From: Gammaproteobacteria bacterium
GTDB lineage: Bacteria > Pseudomonadota > Gammaproteobacteria > HK1
Direction: 5' to 3'
DNA: 64,000 nt
Assembly (NCBI GenBank): GCA_021773645.1
Contig: JAJFJU010000012.1
Coordinates: forward strand, 558,001 to 622,000
Of the stretch, positions 61,369 to 64,000 are shown piece by piece. Numbering within the stretch: position 1 is the stretch's first letter; the number at the start of each line of letters is the position of its first letter. The notes under the pieces were generated by a model. That model saw only the letters and a program-made list of their open reading frames with translations. It made no database searches and was not told the origin of the DNA. A program made the position numbers and the translations under genes.

Positions 61369-61879
61369 ATTGCTTCCTTAGCCGTTGCAGTGTCGGCCAT
61401 TGGGAAAATAGTTCGGCATAGTCTTTGATTTTGACCCAGTCCAAATGCGGGTGTTTTTCAATGAGAGCGGCAATATCCGCTTTGTCCTGTAGTGCCCGTT
61501 TTGGATTGTTAATGTAGGCCTGAATTTTAAGTCCGATGATATCTTCCGCCCTCAGGCAGTTGATGTTTAGCGTCGGCAGGGGGATGGCATTTGCGAGCAT
61601 TTCTCGGCTACGTACTCGATTGGAAAGCAAAATATCGAGCCGACCGTAGCCGGAAAAGTGCAATACCTCGGGAGTTTCCGTTTCAAGTACAAAGCCACAC
61701 TTCAATAAGGTTTGTATGGCGCGCTCTCGGTGGCTACCGGACATCAATAAATCGACGTCAATGGTGGCTCGATGAACGCCTAATCCACTAAGCGCCAAGC
61801 CACCGATGAGTGCGTGGTCGATATCAGCATCCTTCAGTGCCTGATGCGCTTTCGAGAGAGTCGCTTTAATGCCATGCAT
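61358..61879 (-). CDS. Pol-beta-type nucleotidyltransferase (AbiEii/MenT-like)
   Basis: A 173-residue protein with a nucleotidyltransferase active-site signature: GGLALSGLGVHRATIDVDLLM, containing Gly26-Gly27 and metal-binding Asp41 and Asp43. A third acidic residue is probably in LDILLSN. NCLRAEDIIGLKIQAYIN and ALQDKADIAALIEKH are typical of the AbiEii/AbiGii and related families. It may be a toxin or a housekeeping transferase. The 34-codon ORF overlaps its 3' end, and no AbiEi-like gene lies upstream. Confidence 0.82.
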   Translation of the reverse strand: MHGIKATLSKAHQALKDADIDHALIGGLALSGLGVHRATIDVDLLMSGSHRERAIQTLLKCGFVLETETPEVLHFSGYGRLDILLSNRVRSREMLANAIPLPTLNINCLRAEDIIGLKIQAYINNPKRALQDKADIAALIEKHPHLDWVKIKDYAELFSQWPTLQRLRKQYEL

Positions 61880-61978
61880 TGCTGAATGATGCCATAACTG
61901 AGCGCGTGGAATTTAATCATCTGTGGGCCGTTTATAGCGGCCTTTGCAGTGAGTGCTATTAGGTCCAGCTCAGGGACA

Positions 61979-64000
61979 CTAGTCTGGCGACGCCCGCAAT
62001 GGGGTTTCTGGTTGCCACCAAAAACCGCCGAGTCGCTGTTCACGAAGTGCGAATTCGACGATGTTCTCGTAATCCACCCGGGCGCCGCGCACCAGCTGCT
62101 GCAGGGTTTGTCGTTCCTTTTCTCCCAAGTGCCACTGCTGGCTGGCATTGGCCTGCTCCGGGATTCTCGGCTGCTCGCACTGGCTGTCCGGATTGATGGC
62201 GGTTAACAGTGTTTTGGCTCCTTCTACTTTCGTCAGGTCCGTCAAATCCACCTCATGGAAATGAATATTGGGCTGACCGACCAGACAGCGCCGGTAGTAT
62301 TCTGCACGCGCCTGCATTTCATGCACGTACCACAGGGCATAACCCAGCATGCCGTGTTTGCCAAAGTCCTCGGAGGGCACCAGGTTTTTTGGGTAACGCG
62401 GGTCTAGATAGAACAGCCAGGTGAAGCCGAGATTATAGAAATCAAAACGGTTAGCTAGGCTCCAGGCGGTATCAAAAATATCCCGGGTGAGATGGACCAG
62501 GTGAATCTCCGCATCCGTTCCCAGCAGATCGAGGTTCTCGATTAATCCCCCCTTGGCGAGGAAATGAGAGGTTTCTACATAGGTTTCGCTAGAACCGTAG
62601 ACCGTGCAGGCAAGTTTTCGGCGCCAAAAGTCGCGCACATCTGGCAGGTTGCCGATGCTGTTAAAACGCATGAAATGGGAGGCGTCCGGGGTATGCCAGC
62701 CGTGGGAATGAAAGGCCTCACCCCGTTCATGATGGATTTCAGCATTGTTCAGATTTAGCCGGAGGTGGTCGGTCAGAAAGGTGGTGCCGCTGCGTCCGGT
62801 AGTAATAGTGAACACGAAGCGCTTGCGACGCACCTGTTTTATCGCGTTACCCGAGCGTAGCTCACCCATGGGCCGCCCCGCCCCCATCACGTGATTTTCG
62901 CCCACGTGCCAGCTTCCGGCCCTATCCGTTCCTGCCGGGAACGGTTTTGCATTGAAGACCCGAAAGACCCGGTCGTGGATAGTTACCTGTTCTCGAATCA
63001 GTGGCCATACGATTTCGCGCAGGAATTTCTGGTCGCAATTGGTGCCCCGGTGCGCATTTTCCACATACGGTCTCCACAGTGTTTCGAGCGGTGGCAGCAG
63101 GTTGGCAACCCCGCCCCACATGCCGGCGAGGATCGGGTCCGTATGGGCATGATCGTCACGCATGACGTGGAAGGCACGATCGCTGTGCACCCATTCCATG
63201 ACCGCGGCGCGTTCGCGGAGATTAATCAGGCTATCTGCGTCGCGACACAAAAAGCGGTCTATTAACGTATCGTTGGCCACTAAAAAGCGCCAGAACAGGC
63301 CGGAGTACAGCGTTGAGACGTCCATCATGACCACATCGGCGCCGCTGGCGAGTAACTGGCCACGGATAAAATCGGGTACTGTTTCATCGACGTAGAAGCG
63401 GCAGCGCCATTCCGGGTAGAGCGCACCAGCGAGCTCCGCATTACGCACTGCAGTATCTAGATAGCGAAAATTTCCACCCCAAAGCGAGAACGCAATGATG
63501 TTGCGTTCTGGAGCGTCCGATCGGAAGGGAGGTAGCTCCTGAGACTTGAGTGCCATTCCCTCTGGGGGTGCATGAGCCGCATCCTTTAGCAGCAGCGAGC
63601 ACTCACCGTGGTGGCGTGCCTTTTCCATTTTCCCCAGCTCGCCGTAGGCGTGGGCAAGGCCATCGTGCAGATTGGGATTATCCGGGTCCCGCACCAGGAT
63701 TTCTTCAAACCCCGGCACGGCCTCGGAAAAACGCCCGCTACGTACCAGGCTTGCGGCCAGGCTCTCTTTGAAATGCCAATTATCGGGCCAGATTTTCAGG
63801 CCCTGTTGTAGTAGGTGAATAACGCGGGTGAAATCCCCAAGCGTGGAGAGATAGAGGACCTGCGTGAGGTAGTCTTTTGCGGTGGGATGGGAGCGGGTCT
63901 GGTTAATGACCGCTGTCTGATTTTCCACCGCCGCTGCAAGGTCGCCCCGTTGATAACGTGACCGGGCCTCCCTGCGCAGTGCTTCAACGGTTTGAGTCAT
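61979..64000 (-). CDS. TPR / glycosyltransferase-like / sulfotransferase fusion protein
   Basis: A 673-residue protein with three parts. Residues 1-145 are TPR units. Residues about 165-375 look like a GT-A glycosyltransferase-type domain: NIIAFSLWGGNFRYLDTAVRN, YPEWRCRFYVDE, and the DxD-like RDADS at 253-257, with GGVANLLPP and NCDQKFL downstream. Residues about 395-640 are a sulfotransferase fold. Its PAPS P-loop is TTGRSGTTFL (400-409), with VHLTRDIFDTAWS as the 3'-phosphate motif. It may modify a polysaccharide by adding a sugar and a sulfate. The frame begins with ATG exactly at the window edge; the true start may be upstream. It is not adjacent to the prsT operon. Confidence 0.75.
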   Translation of the reverse strand: MTQTVEALRREARSRYQRGDLAAAVENQTAVINQTRSHPTAKDYLTQVLYLSTLGDFTRVIHLLQQGLKIWPDNWHFKESLAASLVRSGRFSEAVPGFEEILVRDPDNPNLHDGLAHAYGELGKMEKARHHGECSLLLKDAAHAPPEGMALKSQELPPFRSDAPERNIIAFSLWGGNFRYLDTAVRNAELAGALYPEWRCRFYVDETVPDFIRGQLLASGADVVMMDVSTLYSGLFWRFLVANDTLIDRFLCRDADSLINLRERAAVMEWVHSDRAFHVMRDDHAHTDPILAGMWGGVANLLPPLETLWRPYVENAHRGTNCDQKFLREIVWPLIREQVTIHDRVFRVFNAKPFPAGTDRAGSWHVGENHVMGAGRPMGELRSGNAIKQVRRKRFVFTITTGRSGTTFLTDHLRLNLNNAEIHHERGEAFHSHGWHTPDASHFMRFNSIGNLPDVRDFWRRKLACTVYGSSETYVETSHFLAKGGLIENLDLLGTDAEIHLVHLTRDIFDTAWSLANRFDFYNLGFTWLFYLDPRYPKNLVPSEDFGKHGMLGYALWYVHEMQARAEYYRRCLVGQPNIHFHEVDLTDLTKVEGAKTLLTAINPDSQCEQPRIPEQANASQQWHLGEKERQTLQQLVRGARVDYENIVEFALREQRLGGFWWQPETPLRASPD

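Noticed and set aside
1-64000. tRNA, rRNA, CRISPR arrays, prophage or complete IS elements
   Set aside because: Reading both strands I found no tRNA-like arms, regular spaced repeats, integrase or transposase genes.

Overview
The window looks like a chromosomal segment of a gammaproteobacterium, probably a sodium-using, respiratory, surface-polysaccharide-forming species related to sulfur oxidisers or other Chromatiales-like groups. That guess rests on gene content (clpS-clpA, yhdP, mnmA-hflD, msrPQ, long-form GAPDH, PurL, KorAB, a full Mrp antiporter set with NhaD, and PEP-CTERM/PrsT), not on a marker gene. I see no rRNA, tRNA, CRISPR array, prophage or complete insertion sequence.

Layout. 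1-5.5 kb: clpA (cut by the window edge) and clpS on the minus strand, divergent from korAB (2-oxoglutarate:ferredoxin oxidoreductase). 5.5-7.4 kb: an unknown helical protein, an inverted repeat, and a truncated haemoglobin with a palindrome in its promoter region. 7.5-16.5 kb: a signalling block of two paralogous hybrid histidine kinases, an HD-GYP response regulator and an orphan amide/urea-type periplasmic binding protein. 16.5-20.8 kb (minus): an operon of a fused ETF beta-alpha protein, malonyl-CoA decarboxylase and an AcuI-type acrylyl-CoA reductase. 20.8-21.8 kb: a strong terminator, an inverted-repeat element and a VapBC-type toxin-antitoxin pair. 21.8-28.2 kb (minus): yhdP-mnmA-hflD-lipoprotein, with the last three genes coupled by ATGA overlaps.

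28.4-38.9 kb (plus): ion transport. nhaD has a recognisable sigma-70 promoter and a leader of about 110 nt. A MITE-like hairpin element follows, then mrpEFG, a detached MrpA C-terminal domain, mrpB, mrpC and three NuoL/M/N-like subunits with an 80-residue membrane protein between the last two. A CPA2 antiporter follows.

39-49.3 kb is the most interesting part. A PEP-CTERM surface protein, with a Ser/Asp/Thr-rich linker bracketed by its only two cysteines, sits behind a near-consensus sigma-54 promoter. Facing it across a bidirectional terminator is a five-gene operon: prsT (PEP-CTERM/EPS TPR protein), gtrA, a dolichol-phosphate-mannose-synthase-like GT2, a YdjC/HpnK-type sugar deacetylase, and a 1,220-residue multi-module protein ending in a protein O-mannosyltransferase (PMT, GT39) domain. 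I read this as a candidate lipid-linked sugar and protein O-glycosylation pathway coupled to PEP-CTERM surface sorting.

49.4-57.4 kb (minus): gap, smrA, msrQ, msrP (an inverted repeat lies between them) and purL. 57.5-64 kb: a higBA pair whose toxin gene carries a one-base frameshift at A-runs, a GMC dehydrogenase with its small Tat-type subunit, a Lys-rich/Pro-rich membrane protein, a nucleotidyltransferase followed by an overlapping 34-codon ORF, and a TPR/glycosyltransferase-like/sulfotransferase fusion that begins at the right edge.
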